Shown: positions 52,264 to 61,715, numbered from the stretch's first letter. The stretch: DNA of 64,000 nucleotides from Spirosoma aureum (GCF_011604685.1 NZ_CP050063.1:1386501-1450500); one strand, 5' to 3'. A program made the numbers and translations. The notes: generated from the letters alone by a model not told the origin.

Positions 52264-53309
52264 CATCCAGCAGCTACAATTTCCAGAGCGGGTGAGATTA
52301 AAGGCACGCGGACCAGAAACTTCTCGTCGTCGTGGTGTACTATAACCGACGAATGATCCAGTAGCTTATACTTCATCATGATGTTCTGCAAACCGATCTG
52401 ATTAGACGGAACGGCCAGTTTCTTTTTCTGCAAATTGTTTTCCACATATAGGTTATTGTCCTGGGTGTAGAGCCTGATTGTCAGCGGGCGATTCACCGAA
52501 ATGACGTTGTGTTTAATTGCATTCTCGAAAAGAATCTGTAGTGTCAGCGGTGGAATCAGGTAGCGCATGTAAGTTCCTTCTACTGTATTCTCCATAAAAA
52601 TGCCGTCCCCGTAGCGGGTTTTAAGCAAGTGGAAATAGGCATTAATGAATGAGATTTCGTCAATGAGCGGGCACAGATCACGATTATTCTGCTGGAGCAA
52701 ATAGCGGTATACCGACGAGAGTTCATCGAGAAATCGCTCGGCCTGTTCGGCATCGCTTGTGATCAGCGATGATAACGAGTTCAGGTTGTTGAACAGGAAA
52801 TGCGGATTTATCTGGGTTTTCAGTGAATCGAGCTGACTTTGAAGATTCACTTTCTTTAGCTCCTGTGCTTCGGTAAACGATACTTTCCAGCGTTGATAGA
52901 GATAAACTCCTTCGTAGTAGGCCGCAACCTGGATCGTTCCGACGACCGATACGAGCGTATTGAAAAAATAGGGCTTAAAAAGCAGATAGTCTTCCGATGG
53001 CCAGAGGCCTATGATGTGGTAGAAAAACGTTTGCGTAATCCGGATGATGCTCGAAAAAATAAAAAACCACATGAGCTGATACAACACCCGCTGGCGGGTT
53101 TGGGCGAGTTCGGGATAATGCCGGCGCGACAGGATAATGCCCCATCGGTTCAGTTCCCAGACAATAATGGTCCCCAAAGTGAAAAAGAACGGAATACGCC
53201 AGTCGTCGGGGTAGGGCATGTTGGTATAGCCATACATCATCCACTGACCCGCCAGAGCCAGCAACGGAACGCCGACAATGCGCATCCACTTATCGTTCAG
53301 TTTCTGCAT
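52263..53309 (-). CDS. Sensor histidine kinase, LytS/YehU type
   Basis: 348 residues. Four hydrophobic segments in the first ~140 residues (VGVPLLALAGQWMMYGY, PFFFTLGTIIVWEL, LMWFFIFSSIIRIT, NTLVSVVGTIQVAAYY), then a coiled linker and the His_kinase domain with the phospho-acceptor His170 in QINPHFLFNNLNSLSSLI, and IPPLTLQILFENAIKHN as N box. Partner response regulator lies one base upstream on the same strand, so the pair is translationally coupled. Stimulus unknown. Confidence 0.92.
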   Translation of the reverse strand: MQKLNDKWMRIVGVPLLALAGQWMMYGYTNMPYPDDWRIPFFFTLGTIIVWELNRWGIILSRRHYPELAQTRQRVLYQLMWFFIFSSIIRITQTFFYHIIGLWPSEDYLLFKPYFFNTLVSVVGTIQVAAYYEGVYLYQRWKVSFTEAQELKKVNLQSQLDSLKTQINPHFLFNNLNSLSSLITSDAEQAERFLDELSSVYRYLLQQNNRDLCPLIDEISFINAYFHLLKTRYGDGIFMENTVEGTYMRYLIPPLTLQILFENAIKHNVISVNRPLTIRLYTQDNNLYVENNLQKKKLAVPSNQIGLQNIMMKYKLLDHSSVIVHHDDEKFLVRVPLISPALEIVAAG

Positions 53310-53310
53310 T

Positions 53311-54078
53311 TTATCTGCTTAGCCATTCGGTAAATTCGCTGGCACGGTCGCGATTCACTAGTACTTCGTGTTCTATTTCGGGATTCAGGTCTATTTTAAG
53401 CCGCCCGTTCAGAGAGTGATGAATGCGTGAAACGGCCATTGGCTGAACAAGGAATTCGTCATTAAGACGGAAAAAGAAAGCGGGGTCAAGTAAGTTCTCC
53501 AAATCGTTGAGGCCATACTCAATCAGGTAACTGGTTTTGTTTTTGCCACACAGATAGGTTGCATTACCTCTGGTATAAAAATAGGCAATATCAGCTGTAT
53601 CAATGGGAATCATTTGCTGGTCATGGTTTACCAGAAACTGACTCCTGACGGTTTCCTGCCAATTCTGTTTTTTGAGATCATCGATAAGAAGACCAATATC
53701 GATTGCGGTAACATGCCTTACTACGGATGCCTGTTGAAATTTATGGAGTGCCTGCTCTAATTCGTCTTTTTTAATGGGTTTAAGCAGATAATGAAGGCTG
53801 TTACCCCGGAATGATTTAATCGCAGATTCATCATAGGAGGTAGTGAAAATAACCGGGCAAGTGATCGTGACCAGATTGAAGATTTCAAAGCTCTGCCCGT
53901 CTGCCAGTTCAATGTCCATCAAAATCAGGTCGGGCTGAGGGTGCGTCTGGAGCCACTCAACGGTCGATTCAATACCATCGGTAACGCCGATTACGTCAGC
54001 AGAATACTCGCTCAGGCTCAGCAACTTCATTAATTTCTGAACGGCCAGAAATTCGTCCTCAACAATCAGGATGTCCAT
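53311..54078 (-). CDS. LytTR-family response regulator
   Basis: 255 residues from the ATG at 54078 (MDILIVEDEF); the 74 codons upstream are open but outside the receiver domain. The receiver has phospho-acceptor Asp55 (LILMDIEL), Thr in VIFTTSYDE and Lys in YLLKPIKKDE. The LytTR DNA-binding domain is C-terminal (FLVNHDQQMIPIDTADIAYF, TSYLIEYGLNDLENLLDP, FFRLNDEFLVQPMAV). One base separates it from the kinase gene. The divergent secreted-protein gene at 54402 is a possible target. Confidence 0.92.
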   Translation of the reverse strand: MDILIVEDEFLAVQKLMKLLSLSEYSADVIGVTDGIESTVEWLQTHPQPDLILMDIELADGQSFEIFNLVTITCPVIFTTSYDESAIKSFRGNSLHYLLKPIKKDELEQALHKFQQASVVRHVTAIDIGLLIDDLKKQNWQETVRSQFLVNHDQQMIPIDTADIAYFYTRGNATYLCGKNKTSYLIEYGLNDLENLLDPAFFFRLNDEFLVQPMAVSRIHHSLNGRLKIDLNPEIEHEVLVNRDRASEFTEWLSR

Positions 54079-54401
54079 AGTTCTAAAATTATACGCCTTT
54101 GAATTAAAGACCAATTTTCTCCCCGAAAAATGCACTGGGCGGTAAGGCGGGATAAATTGGGTATGAACCGTAATTCTGACCAATTGGATTGAAAAACGTA
54201 TCGTCAACATGGCTTGTTTTGGCAAGAATAGCAGGTTCTGATTGTGCCGATAGATTCCTTCGTATTGCGATTCAATGGGTAGTTTTCGTGGGTTATACAA
54301 TGAATGCTACCAGTTGTTCATTGACGATGGTTAGCCGTATTGAAGGCACCTACTTTTGTATCGTTCAATTGAACAAGAAACAAACAACAACAAATAAGCT
54401 A
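54079..54401. promoter_or_regulatory. Divergent region with candidate Bacteroidota promoter
   Basis: A 323-base gap between the divergent response regulator and secreted-protein genes. It has no convincing gene; the upstream open frame is basic and lacks a signal. TACTTTTG at 54351-54358 matches the Bacteroidota -7 consensus TAnnTTTG and would drive the secreted-protein gene with a leader of about 45 bases. A -33 TTTG was not found at standard spacing. LytTR sites could be here but I could not identify them. Confidence 0.35.
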
Positions 54402-54815
54402 ATGAAAACTTTCCTCTATTCTGTAGTATTGGCGCTGATTTTACTCGGTGCGTTTTGTGGACTTCTGCTTCTTACGGCCCAATCAGCCAATGCCCGTCCA
54501 ACGGGTGATCGTCCTGACGAAGCATTTCGGACTGCCGTTTTTAAAGCACATAATCAAGCCATGGTTTATGTGCTGGTTGATAAGCTTAACCATCAACCTA
54601 GTATTATTGAAATTAAAAACAAGAATGGCCAACTGGTATGGAATCAGGTCGTTTCTAAAAAAACAACCAAATTCCGACTCAAATTAAACCTGACTGAACT
54701 GCCCGACGGTCAGTATACGGTTTCGGTTGTCAGCGGTAAGGATAAAATGGATTATCCCGTTTTGTTGTCAACTTCGGCTCCGATCGATGCTAAACGCGAG
54801 CTTGAAGTCAACTAG
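54402..54815 (+). CDS. Small secreted beta-sandwich-like protein
   Basis: 137 residues from the ATG at 54402, which gives a signal peptide (MKTFLYSVVLALILLGAFCG...NARP); earlier in-frame starts add about 70 residues without features. The mature part (about 35-137) has alternating strands (AMVYVLVDKLN, PSIIEIKNKNGQLVWNQVV, KFRLKLNLTELPDGQYTVSVV) ending in YPVLLSTSAPI, an Ig-like or T9SS-adhesin-like fold. Function unknown. It is followed by a strong terminator, so it is monocistronic. Confidence 0.75.
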   Translation: MKTFLYSVVLALILLGAFCGLLLLTAQSANARPTGDRPDEAFRTAVFKAHNQAMVYVLVDKLNHQPSIIEIKNKNGQLVWNQVVSKKTTKFRLKLNLTELPDGQYTVSVVSGKDKMDYPVLLSTSAPIDAKRELEVN

Positions 54816-54865
54816 TTGACGATGTGGCTACAATAAATGTAGCTCAACGCAGATCCTCAATAACT

Positions 54866-54907
54866 AATCAGCCACCCTGCTAAGCCAGGTAGCGGCTGAT
54901 TTTTTTC
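54866..54907 (+). terminator. Rho-independent terminator after secreted-protein gene
   Basis: AATCAGCC (54866-54873) and GGCTGATT (54894-54901) form the outer stem, with an inner CCTG/CAGG pairing, followed by TTTTTTT. A textbook terminator for the + strand gene ending at 54815. Confidence 0.8.
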
Positions 54908-55146
54908 TGTTTAGGAGTAAGGGGGAGATGTGAATTGGCGCTATTTCCTGAATTGAAAATCGCCCTTGTATGCCTGGTCCGCTAAAACCTGCATCACTTT
55001 TTAAGCCGTTGCCATAGGCGTCGGGGCTTAGTTAGCAGATAGTTATAACGCTGGATAGAGAAAAACAAATTGCTGAAATCCAATACTGTATCGCTGGTGT
55101 AAATAGTAGTGAAATTCATTTTCTCCTAAACTATTTCGTTTAACCA

Positions 55147-55266
55147 ATGAAAACGACACACACTAAGTCTACACTCCATTCAGGGCAACGTATTCCGATA
55201 ACTGTATTGCTATGGGACATTGCCGGGCTAATGATTTATGGGGGCATTGCCTCATTTCTATGCTGA
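55147..55266 (+). CDS. Possible 39-residue hydrophobic small protein
   Basis: ATG at 55147 opens 39 codons: a polar, basic N-terminus (MKTTHTKSTLHSGQRIP) then a hydrophobic tail (VLLWDIAGLMIYGGIASFLC), ending just before the convergent GH20 stop. The composition suggests a membrane-inserted peptide. It lies in the 464-base stretch 54816-55279, which otherwise holds only the terminator at 54866 and nothing else I can recognise. No ribosome-binding site is obvious; could be chance. Confidence 0.3.
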   Translation: MKTTHTKSTLHSGQRIPITVLLWDIAGLMIYGGIASFLC

Positions 55267-55279
55267 ATCTGAATCTGAA

Positions 55280-57643
55280 TCACCTTACTTCAATCTCATC
55301 CACCATTAACTGTGCTGCCTTGCCCGGATTACGTAGTCCGGCGGGTACCCGCCCGATGTTCCGGGCAATGATCCGTACGTAGCGGGCTGTGGTAGGGGAG
55401 AAGTCGAACGGTAATCGTACAAAGCCTCTTTTTCCCGCTTCGGCGGGATTGGTTTTGGCCGTGAGTACGAGCTGGAACGTTTTTCCATCTTCCGAAACTG
55501 AGATTTCAACCTGTTTGGGTAGACAAATATTCTTAGCGGTGTATTTCAGGAAACCCACCCGCACGCCCTCTATCGACTGTGACTGGCCAAGGTCGATCAC
55601 GGCGTTGATATCATTGCTGAACGACACGACACCAGCTACTTCATAGCCTCCCATGCCGCCAGTAACGCCATCGGTCAGGCTGTAGTTTTTGTCGGGTCGC
55701 CCGGCGCTGGGCGCATTCAGAAGGGTGTATGGCTTTCCGGTCGCTTTCGAGACGATATAATCTTTTCGCATTTTGGCCAGCTGACTCAATGCCGATCCGT
55801 CGGCAAACGTTGCCGCTCTGATCGTTGTTGATTTGTCTAAAACAAGCGATCTTTCGTATTGGAGCGATTCGTCGGAAGGGATGCTACCGTCGAGTGTGTA
55901 GCGAATTTGGGGAGCCTGTTTGTCGGCCGATAGCGAAACGTCAACCTTTCCATCGCCCGTTGGTTTAGCAGAGAACGAAACGTCATAAATCGTGCGGGCA
56001 TACGTAACGTTCAGCGTAGATAAACGCTCAAAGAGTACAGGTAATCGCCGGGTGAAATCCTCATAGTTTTTCTGGTTCAGCGGGGTCCAGACTACTTCGG
56101 CAAGGGCAGCGGCTCTGGGCCAGAGCATATAGTTCAGTTGGTCCCAGGTACTGATGTATTCGGTCCAGATATTACCTTGTGCTCCCAGAATGTGAGTGGC
56201 TTCCGTGGTCGTTAGTTCGGGCGGTGTGGGGTTATAGGAATACACTTTAGCCAGGGGTAATGAGCCGCCAAATCCCGTTGGTTCCTGCGCCGGATCACCC
56301 TGAAAATGATCAAAATAACAGAACTGACCCGGTGTCATAATAACATCGTGCTGTTGGCGGGCAGCCTGAATACCGCCTTTTATGCCACGCCAGCTCATGA
56401 CGGTAGCGTTGGGTGAAAGTCGAATCGCTGGTCCGTTTCCCTCCAGAATCTCATCCCAGCCAATTATTCGTCGACCTTTTGAGGTCACAAATTTGTCGAT
56501 GCGGTTAATAAAATAGCTTTGCAGACCATTCTCATTTTTCAGCCCTTCGCGCTTAATCAGCTGCTGGCAAAAAGCATTCTTTTTCCAAACCGTTTTAGGG
56601 CATTCATCCCCCCCGATATGAATGTATTTACCCGGAAACAGATTTATTACTTCCGTCAGCACATCCTGCAAAAACGAGAATGTTTTTTCCGTTGGGCAGA
56701 ATACATCATCAAAAACGCCCCATTTGGTCGCTACCTGATAAGGGCCGGGGGAGCAGGCCAGTTCAGGATATGCAGCCAAAGCGGCCAGCGCATGACCAGG
56801 CAATTCGATTTCCGGCACCACATTTATATACCTTGAAGCGGCATAGCGAATAACTTCGCGAATCTCGTCCTGTGTGTAATAGCCACCATACGGTTTTCCA
56901 TCAAATACCTGAGGATCATAATCATCGTAGTGGCCGACGATGGTTTCGCGACGTTGCGCACCGATCTGCGTTAGTTTCGGGTACTTTTTAATCTCAATTC
57001 GCCAGCCCTGATCATCGGTTAAGTGCCAGTGGAAGTTGTTAAACTTATGCATGGCCATCAGATCCAGGTATTTTTTGATCAACGGAACCGGAAAGAAATG
57101 CCGGCCAACGTCAAGGTGTAGCCCACGGTAACTATAGCGTGGCCGATCCTGAATGCGGCAGGCCGGAATCGAAAGCGTGGTTAAGTTTGTGGCTGGTACT
57201 GGATGTTTTGTGGCAAAAACTGCCGGTGGAAGCAATTGATACAGGGTTTGAACGGCGTAAAAAAAACCTTTAGAACTCGACGCTTCAATGGTTATGAGTT
57301 TGTTGGTGGCGTCGATCCGGTAACCTTCATCGCCAAGGGTAGTATCGGGAGAAGGGATGAACTCAATCAGATTTTCTGGCACCGTCAATTTATTGACATT
57401 GCGCACTGACAGGTTCATGCCGGTGCTACGATTCATGTGATTTGCCAATGTGTCGACTACTGCTTTAAGATCGGGCTGGCCAAACGGCACGCCAATGGTA
57501 GTCGAACGACTGATGATAAACTCACCGGCACGGGGTTCGAGCTGGGCTGGACGAGGAATAATCGAGTAACGCTCAATCGATTGGCCAAAGGCGGATGTCA
57601 CCACCCAAAACAGGCCGAAAAACACAACAAGACGATTCAACAT
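55280..57643 (-). CDS. Beta-N-acetylhexosaminidase, GH20
   Basis: 787 residues with a signal peptide (LNRLVVFFGLFWVVTSAFG). Domains: GH20b N-terminal alpha/beta (about 25-160), the GH20 barrel with SYRGLHLDVGRHFFP, NFHWHLTDDQGWRIEI, PEIELPGHALAAL and the catalytic pair Asp346-Glu347 in IHIGGDECPK, then a chitobiase-type C-terminal beta domain (RYTLDGSIPSDES) and an F5/8 type C-like domain (VRVGFLKYTA, QVEISVSEDGKTFQLVL). It releases GlcNAc/GalNAc from chito-oligosaccharides or glycoconjugates by substrate-assisted catalysis, in periplasm or on the surface. Probably single-gene. Confidence 0.95.
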   Translation of the reverse strand: MLNRLVVFFGLFWVVTSAFGQSIERYSIIPRPAQLEPRAGEFIISRSTTIGVPFGQPDLKAVVDTLANHMNRSTGMNLSVRNVNKLTVPENLIEFIPSPDTTLGDEGYRIDATNKLITIEASSSKGFFYAVQTLYQLLPPAVFATKHPVPATNLTTLSIPACRIQDRPRYSYRGLHLDVGRHFFPVPLIKKYLDLMAMHKFNNFHWHLTDDQGWRIEIKKYPKLTQIGAQRRETIVGHYDDYDPQVFDGKPYGGYYTQDEIREVIRYAASRYINVVPEIELPGHALAALAAYPELACSPGPYQVATKWGVFDDVFCPTEKTFSFLQDVLTEVINLFPGKYIHIGGDECPKTVWKKNAFCQQLIKREGLKNENGLQSYFINRIDKFVTSKGRRIIGWDEILEGNGPAIRLSPNATVMSWRGIKGGIQAARQQHDVIMTPGQFCYFDHFQGDPAQEPTGFGGSLPLAKVYSYNPTPPELTTTEATHILGAQGNIWTEYISTWDQLNYMLWPRAAALAEVVWTPLNQKNYEDFTRRLPVLFERLSTLNVTYARTIYDVSFSAKPTGDGKVDVSLSADKQAPQIRYTLDGSIPSDESLQYERSLVLDKSTTIRAATFADGSALSQLAKMRKDYIVSKATGKPYTLLNAPSAGRPDKNYSLTDGVTGGMGGYEVAGVVSFSNDINAVIDLGQSQSIEGVRVGFLKYTAKNICLPKQVEISVSEDGKTFQLVLTAKTNPAEAGKRGFVRLPFDFSPTTARYVRIIARNIGRVPAGLRNPGKAAQLMVDEIEVR

Positions 57644-57755
57644 AAATACAACAAGAATGGCAGGTAGTAACCTATGGCATCAACGTGTAATGGTATTCAA
57701 ACCATATATACGCGCCATATCCAGTAAACTTCTTCTGGAAAGCCATATTGTTTTG

Positions 57756-58475
57756 TCAATTTAGTGACGAGGACGTTTTAGGTGATTTTCGCCGAAATGC
57801 TTTGACTAAAAAATAGATGCCTCCTGCAAAAGCGCCTAATGCCAGTAAGCCAACTAATGCGGCCGCAAGCCCTTGATTGGAGCAACTTAAATTACAGGCT
57901 AAACCAGCCCCCAGAAAGGCCAGGCCTACACCTAGTAGAAAAAGGAGAATGTTGGCTACCGTATCGGTATTTGCCGGATGTTGATTGGATTTTTGGCGGG
58001 ATAACCGTCGCTCTTCGCGTAGTGCTTTACGGGTGAGACGTGTGCTTCTATGGTTATCGGGATTTATCTCTTTCTGGTTTTCTGTTCCATCGATGGCGCC
58101 TTCGATCCGACTACTAGCTGCCCATACTGAGAAGCTGTTTTTATGAGGAGTGACGAAATGTTGACAACGATTACCCAATACTATAAACAGTAGGAAACTG
58201 GCTGTAAACAAATAGAATGAGCTCCGTACCCGTAAGTCATAGCTTCCTGTTTTTGTCAAAAATGGTGTTGCTGATTGGCGAAAATAGTTTTTCTCAATGG
58301 CTAAAGCCCCCATCGCAATGGCAAGTACACTAAGCTCAATGAGCAAATCTGGAAGTGCCATAAGGATGCGAAAGCCAAAACGTATGCCTATCCAGCCTTT
58401 TATAATTTCCAGAATAATGATCAGCGAGATAGCCGACCATGAATGCTGGCGAGCCCAGTATGACAGTTTTTTCAT
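57756..58475 (-). CDS. Membrane protein of unknown function
   Basis: 239 residues. Hydrophobic segments are at about 12-30, 35-58, 88-102 and two near the C-terminus (about 172-190 and 200-222). The middle part has the CQHFVTP and RLTRKALREERRLSRQ stretches seen in Cytophagales lipoprotein-like membrane proteins that end in a TM2-like hydrophobic region. Function unknown. The N-terminal ~85 residues look like an addition to that pattern. Monocistronic. Confidence 0.65.
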   Translation of the reverse strand: MKKLSYWARQHSWSAISLIIILEIIKGWIGIRFGFRILMALPDLLIELSVLAIAMGALAIEKNYFRQSATPFLTKTGSYDLRVRSSFYLFTASFLLFIVLGNRCQHFVTPHKNSFSVWAASSRIEGAIDGTENQKEINPDNHRSTRLTRKALREERRLSRQKSNQHPANTDTVANILLFLLGVGLAFLGAGLACNLSCSNQGLAAALVGLLALGAFAGGIYFLVKAFRRKSPKTSSSLN

Positions 58476-58618
58476 TTTTTGCGTGGCCTATGGATCGTTT
58501 GATCGTGAATAGCTGTGGTGTATATTGGCTAATAAATGTAAATAATATAACTTATCTTATTCTATGGTTTTAGAAAAGAATAGCATGGTTAGGTTCGCAA
58601 CGCCACTTTCTGTTCAAA

Positions 58619-59248
58619 ATGAATCTGAAAATACCCTTTTTATCCTTACTGTTTTCAGTCTATCCTTCGAGCTTTATTAATGCTCAAATCTCTGGTAGCC
58701 CAGCCACCGCCGAGACTCACCATTATGCCATTGAAATGGCCGGAATCCGCGTTGGAACGATGACTGCTATTCGCCAGCCACAGGCGGGTAATCATACGAC
58801 TTACACGCTTATCAGCGATGTGAACGTGTCATTATTGGTGTATACTGTAAAAATTTATTACAAGGTCATTAGCCAGTTCGAGGGTAAAAAACTAATGCTG
58901 TCAACCGTCGAAGCGCACACAAATCGTGGTAATTATGCATCACGGACTGAATGGAAAGGTGATCATTACGACATCTCTGCCGATCAATACAAGTACAAAC
59001 GACAGGCAACGGAGTCGCAAAACATTGATTTTTCCGTTTCCTCATTGTACTTTTACGAACCAGCTGGACGCAGCAGGGTGTACGCCGAGTACTTTGGCGA
59101 TTATTTTGCCTTTACTCAAAAGGCTACCGGAACATACCGCGCTATGCTGAATGACCGGGAAGATGAGTACTTCTACCAGAATGGTCGATTGGTAAAGGTG
59201 ATTAAACATAACTCAATAAAGAATTTTGTAGTGCGGCTGCTGGATTAG
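58619..59248 (+). CDS. DUF6134-like secreted protein
   Basis: 209 residues with a signal peptide (FLSLLFSVYPSSFINAQ). The mature protein is beta-rich: HHYAIEMAGIRVGTMTAIRQ, YTLISDVNVSLLVYTVKIYY, AHTNRGNYASRTEWKGDHYD, FSVSSLYFYEPAGRSRVYAE and VKVIKHNSIKNFVVRLLD. This pattern matches the DUF6134 family of Bacteroidota, of unknown role. The next gene, a lytic transglycosylase, begins 103 bases downstream on the same strand. Confidence 0.75.
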   Translation: MNLKIPFLSLLFSVYPSSFINAQISGSPATAETHHYAIEMAGIRVGTMTAIRQPQAGNHTTYTLISDVNVSLLVYTVKIYYKVISQFEGKKLMLSTVEAHTNRGNYASRTEWKGDHYDISADQYKYKRQATESQNIDFSVSSLYFYEPAGRSRVYAEYFGDYFAFTQKATGTYRAMLNDREDEYFYQNGRLVKVIKHNSIKNFVVRLLD

Positions 59249-59351
59249 TGCAGCAAAGACAGAACAGGAAGAGGAGCGAGATGCCGCAGAGTATCGATTG
59301 CCGTTCAACGTGAACGGCCGGAAAGCGTACCAATCGTACCCACTGTTGTCA

Positions 59352-60683
59352 ATGACGAAACTGATCCTGATGGTTACAGCCGGAATCGGCTGCTTAATCA
59401 CCCTTGCCAGCCTGTCGGCCGTTGCCCAAACCAGCCATTTTCTAGCGCTTAATACGAGCAATCTGTCCTCTGAAACTTCATTTTCTTCCCGACTTGACCT
59501 TGAGAAGGTTGTTAATTTTTGTGGAGAAAATCTGCCTACAAATCACCCGACGATTTCTACGAACTGGACCCGAACGCTTATTCGGCAAGCTGCATTGGCC
59601 AGTAGCCTGACTTTGCTTAAACGCAGGGCTGCAGTCGTGTTTCCGCTGATTGAACCAATCCTTAAACAGTATCGAATTCCGTCTGATTTTAAGTTTTTGC
59701 CACTTCTTGAAAGCGCGGTAACAAACCGGGCTGTATCGCGAAAAGGCGCAGCTGGTTTCTGGCAACTAATGCCTCAGACAGCCCAGTCGTTGGGATTGAG
59801 CGTATCGCGTCGCCATGATGAGCGGTTTAACCTTCGCAAAGCAACTCATGCTGCCTGCCGCTATCTCAATGAATTGTATGATCAACTGGGCTCCTGGATG
59901 CTGGTCGCAACAGCATACAATGCTGGGCCGAATTATATCCAGCAATTGAGCCGTAAACATCCCGATGTGCATCCAATGGCTTTGCCCTACCGGACCGCCG
60001 AAACCAGAGCCTATCTATTTCAGACTGTGGCAATTAAAGAATTACTTACCCGGCCAGAAGCTTATCCTGACCACTTAAGCAGTCATCATATTGCGGCTCT
60101 GAGTGATTCTGAAACGCCCGTTCCTTCCTCGGAGCGAGCGTCTATTCTGGCATCATTCGACATAGATGAGGCTACGATGTCGGCTGCTGTTGAAGGCCAG
60201 TCAGAAGATATAGAACTGGCCTTTGTTGCGGATTCCACCACAACAGTTGTCTTGTTAACTGAAGATGAGCCTTCTCCTGATGGAGTAGAATCAGCAAATT
60301 CGGCAGGTAGTCCGATTGATGCCCCGCAGAAACTAAATAGTGTTCAACCTGTTTCACCCGAGGTAACGGCTCAGCCAGACCGACTGGTTACCAGGAGTTT
60401 AAGCGAGGGTTCTTTGGCTGAAGGGCAGTTTTACATATTCCAGGTTGTGCAGCCTGTTACAATCAATGAACGGACGTTTGCCGTTGGCGATGTAATTCAT
60501 GCCCACGTCGAATTGGTTGATGCGGCATCGGGGCGCGTTTTTTTGCGTACAGACCGGCTTATAACTGCACAGACCCAGGAAACGATTCCGTTAAAATTAG
60601 TCGCTACCGAACAGCCCAGGCATCCGGGTGTCGCTGTTCCATCCCGGATTGATGGGTGGCGACTGACGTGGGAGCAACTTTAG
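59352..60683 (+). CDS. Lytic transglycosylase (SLT/MltD-like) with C-terminal beta domain
   Basis: 443 residues from the ATG at 59352 (signal peptide LILMVTAGIGCLITLASLSAVAQ). The SLT domain has catalytic Glu120 in KFLPLLESAVTNRAVS, then GAAGFWQLMPQTAQSLGL, ERFNLRKATHAACRYLNELY and WMLVATAYNAGPNYI. It cleaves peptidoglycan glycan strands to 1,6-anhydroMurNAc products. No LysM is seen; the last ~90 residues (TINERTFAVGDVIHAHVELV, FLRTDRLITA) form a beta domain that resembles conjugative-transposon TraM C-terminal domains, unusual for this family. A low-complexity acidic linker joins them. Confidence 0.88.
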   Translation: MTKLILMVTAGIGCLITLASLSAVAQTSHFLALNTSNLSSETSFSSRLDLEKVVNFCGENLPTNHPTISTNWTRTLIRQAALASSLTLLKRRAAVVFPLIEPILKQYRIPSDFKFLPLLESAVTNRAVSRKGAAGFWQLMPQTAQSLGLSVSRRHDERFNLRKATHAACRYLNELYDQLGSWMLVATAYNAGPNYIQQLSRKHPDVHPMALPYRTAETRAYLFQTVAIKELLTRPEAYPDHLSSHHIAALSDSETPVPSSERASILASFDIDEATMSAAVEGQSEDIELAFVADSTTTVVLLTEDEPSPDGVESANSAGSPIDAPQKLNSVQPVSPEVTAQPDRLVTRSLSEGSLAEGQFYIFQVVQPVTINERTFAVGDVIHAHVELVDAASGRVFLRTDRLITAQTQETIPLKLVATEQPRHPGVAVPSRIDGWRLTWEQL

Positions 60684-60694
60684 TTTTTGATCTA

Positions 60695-60756
60695 GTACTA
60701 ATGGCAACGGGGTGATTGAATTTAGCTAAATTCAATCACCCCGTTGCCATTAGTAC
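60695..60756. terminator. 62-bp perfect loopless palindrome, bidirectional terminator
   Basis: The sequence reads identically on both strands over all 62 bases, centred on 60725/60726 (TTTAG|CTAAA), with a GC-rich core ATGGCAACGGGGTGATTG on each arm. It separates two convergent genes by 11 bases on one side and 8 on the other, so it is almost certainly their shared terminator, but stem length and lack of a loop are extreme. Confidence 0.7.
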
Positions 60757-60764
60757 CCGTTTTT

Positions 60765-61715
60765 TCAATGAACAACCTCTTGACTAGCCAGCACTTTAGG
60801 CCCCTGTCGGTTGATTTCTGATACGTATGCTTCACTGGTGATGCTCGCCGACAGGAACGCCTGTTGCATGGCCGCGCCAACATGCTCGGCGGTCAGGGCG
60901 TCACGGCTAAGCGCAAACATCGATGGGCCTGAGCCCGAAATGCTGCATCCGAGCGCACCGTTCTCCAGCGCAGCCTGCTTCACTTCATTAAATTCCGGAA
61001 TCAGTATCGAACGCACAGGTTCAATAATGACATCGACCAGCGATCGACTGATCAGCCCATAGTCGGGTGTCATCAAACCTGCAATCAGGCCGGCCACGTT
61101 ACCCATCTGTATGATTGTGTTCTTCAGCGAGACTTCATTTTTCAGAATGAACCTCGCATCTTTCGTATTAACTTCAATGTCAGGATGAACGATTGTACAG
61201 AATAACGTTGCCGGCGTTTCAATGCGAACGACATCAAGCGGTTGATAACTCCGGATAACAACAAAGCCGCCCAGCAGAGACGGCGCTACATTGTCGGCGT
61301 GGGCTGAACCACAGGCGATGCGCTCACCCTCCATAGCGAAGGGTAATAATTTTATCGTTGGCAACGGCCTGCCAAGCAATTCATTGATGGCATAAACACC
61401 AGCTACAGCGCTGGCTGCACTAGAGCCTAATCCACTGCCGAGCGGCATTTGTTTACGCAGCACGACATCAACACCAACGTCTGTTCGGTTAATGTGCTGA
61501 AGGTACGACTGAATGGCGATGCCAGCCGTATTGCGGCCTGTCTCGCGAGGTAGTCGGCCTTCATCACCAATAATGTCGGTAATACGAACCCCTGGTTCTG
61601 GGCTGGCAGTCAGGGTAATCTGGTCGCCGGGATTATCGACGGCAAAACCAAAAATATCAAAGCCGCAAGCCACATTGGCTACGGTAGCAGGAGCAAATAC
61701 TGTAATTGAATCCAC
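60765..61715 (-). CDS. thrB: Homoserine kinase
   Basis: 316 residues. GHMP kinase motifs: ITVFAPATVANVACGFDIFG (motif 1), MPLGSGLGSSAASAVAGVYA (ATP-binding motif 2) and GCSISGSGPSMFALS (motif 3). It phosphorylates homoserine using ATP in threonine synthesis. In many Bacteroidota thrB sits between thrA and thrC; neither neighbour is here, as the flanks are a transglycosylase and an M23 peptidase. The 226-base gap upstream shows nothing recognisable. Confidence 0.93.
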   Translation of the reverse strand: MDSITVFAPATVANVACGFDIFGFAVDNPGDQITLTASPEPGVRITDIIGDEGRLPRETGRNTAGIAIQSYLQHINRTDVGVDVVLRKQMPLGSGLGSSAASAVAGVYAINELLGRPLPTIKLLPFAMEGERIACGSAHADNVAPSLLGGFVVIRSYQPLDVVRIETPATLFCTIVHPDIEVNTKDARFILKNEVSLKNTIIQMGNVAGLIAGLMTPDYGLISRSLVDVIIEPVRSILIPEFNEVKQAALENGALGCSISGSGPSMFALSRDALTAEHVGAAMQQAFLSASITSEAYVSEINRQGPKVLASQEVVH

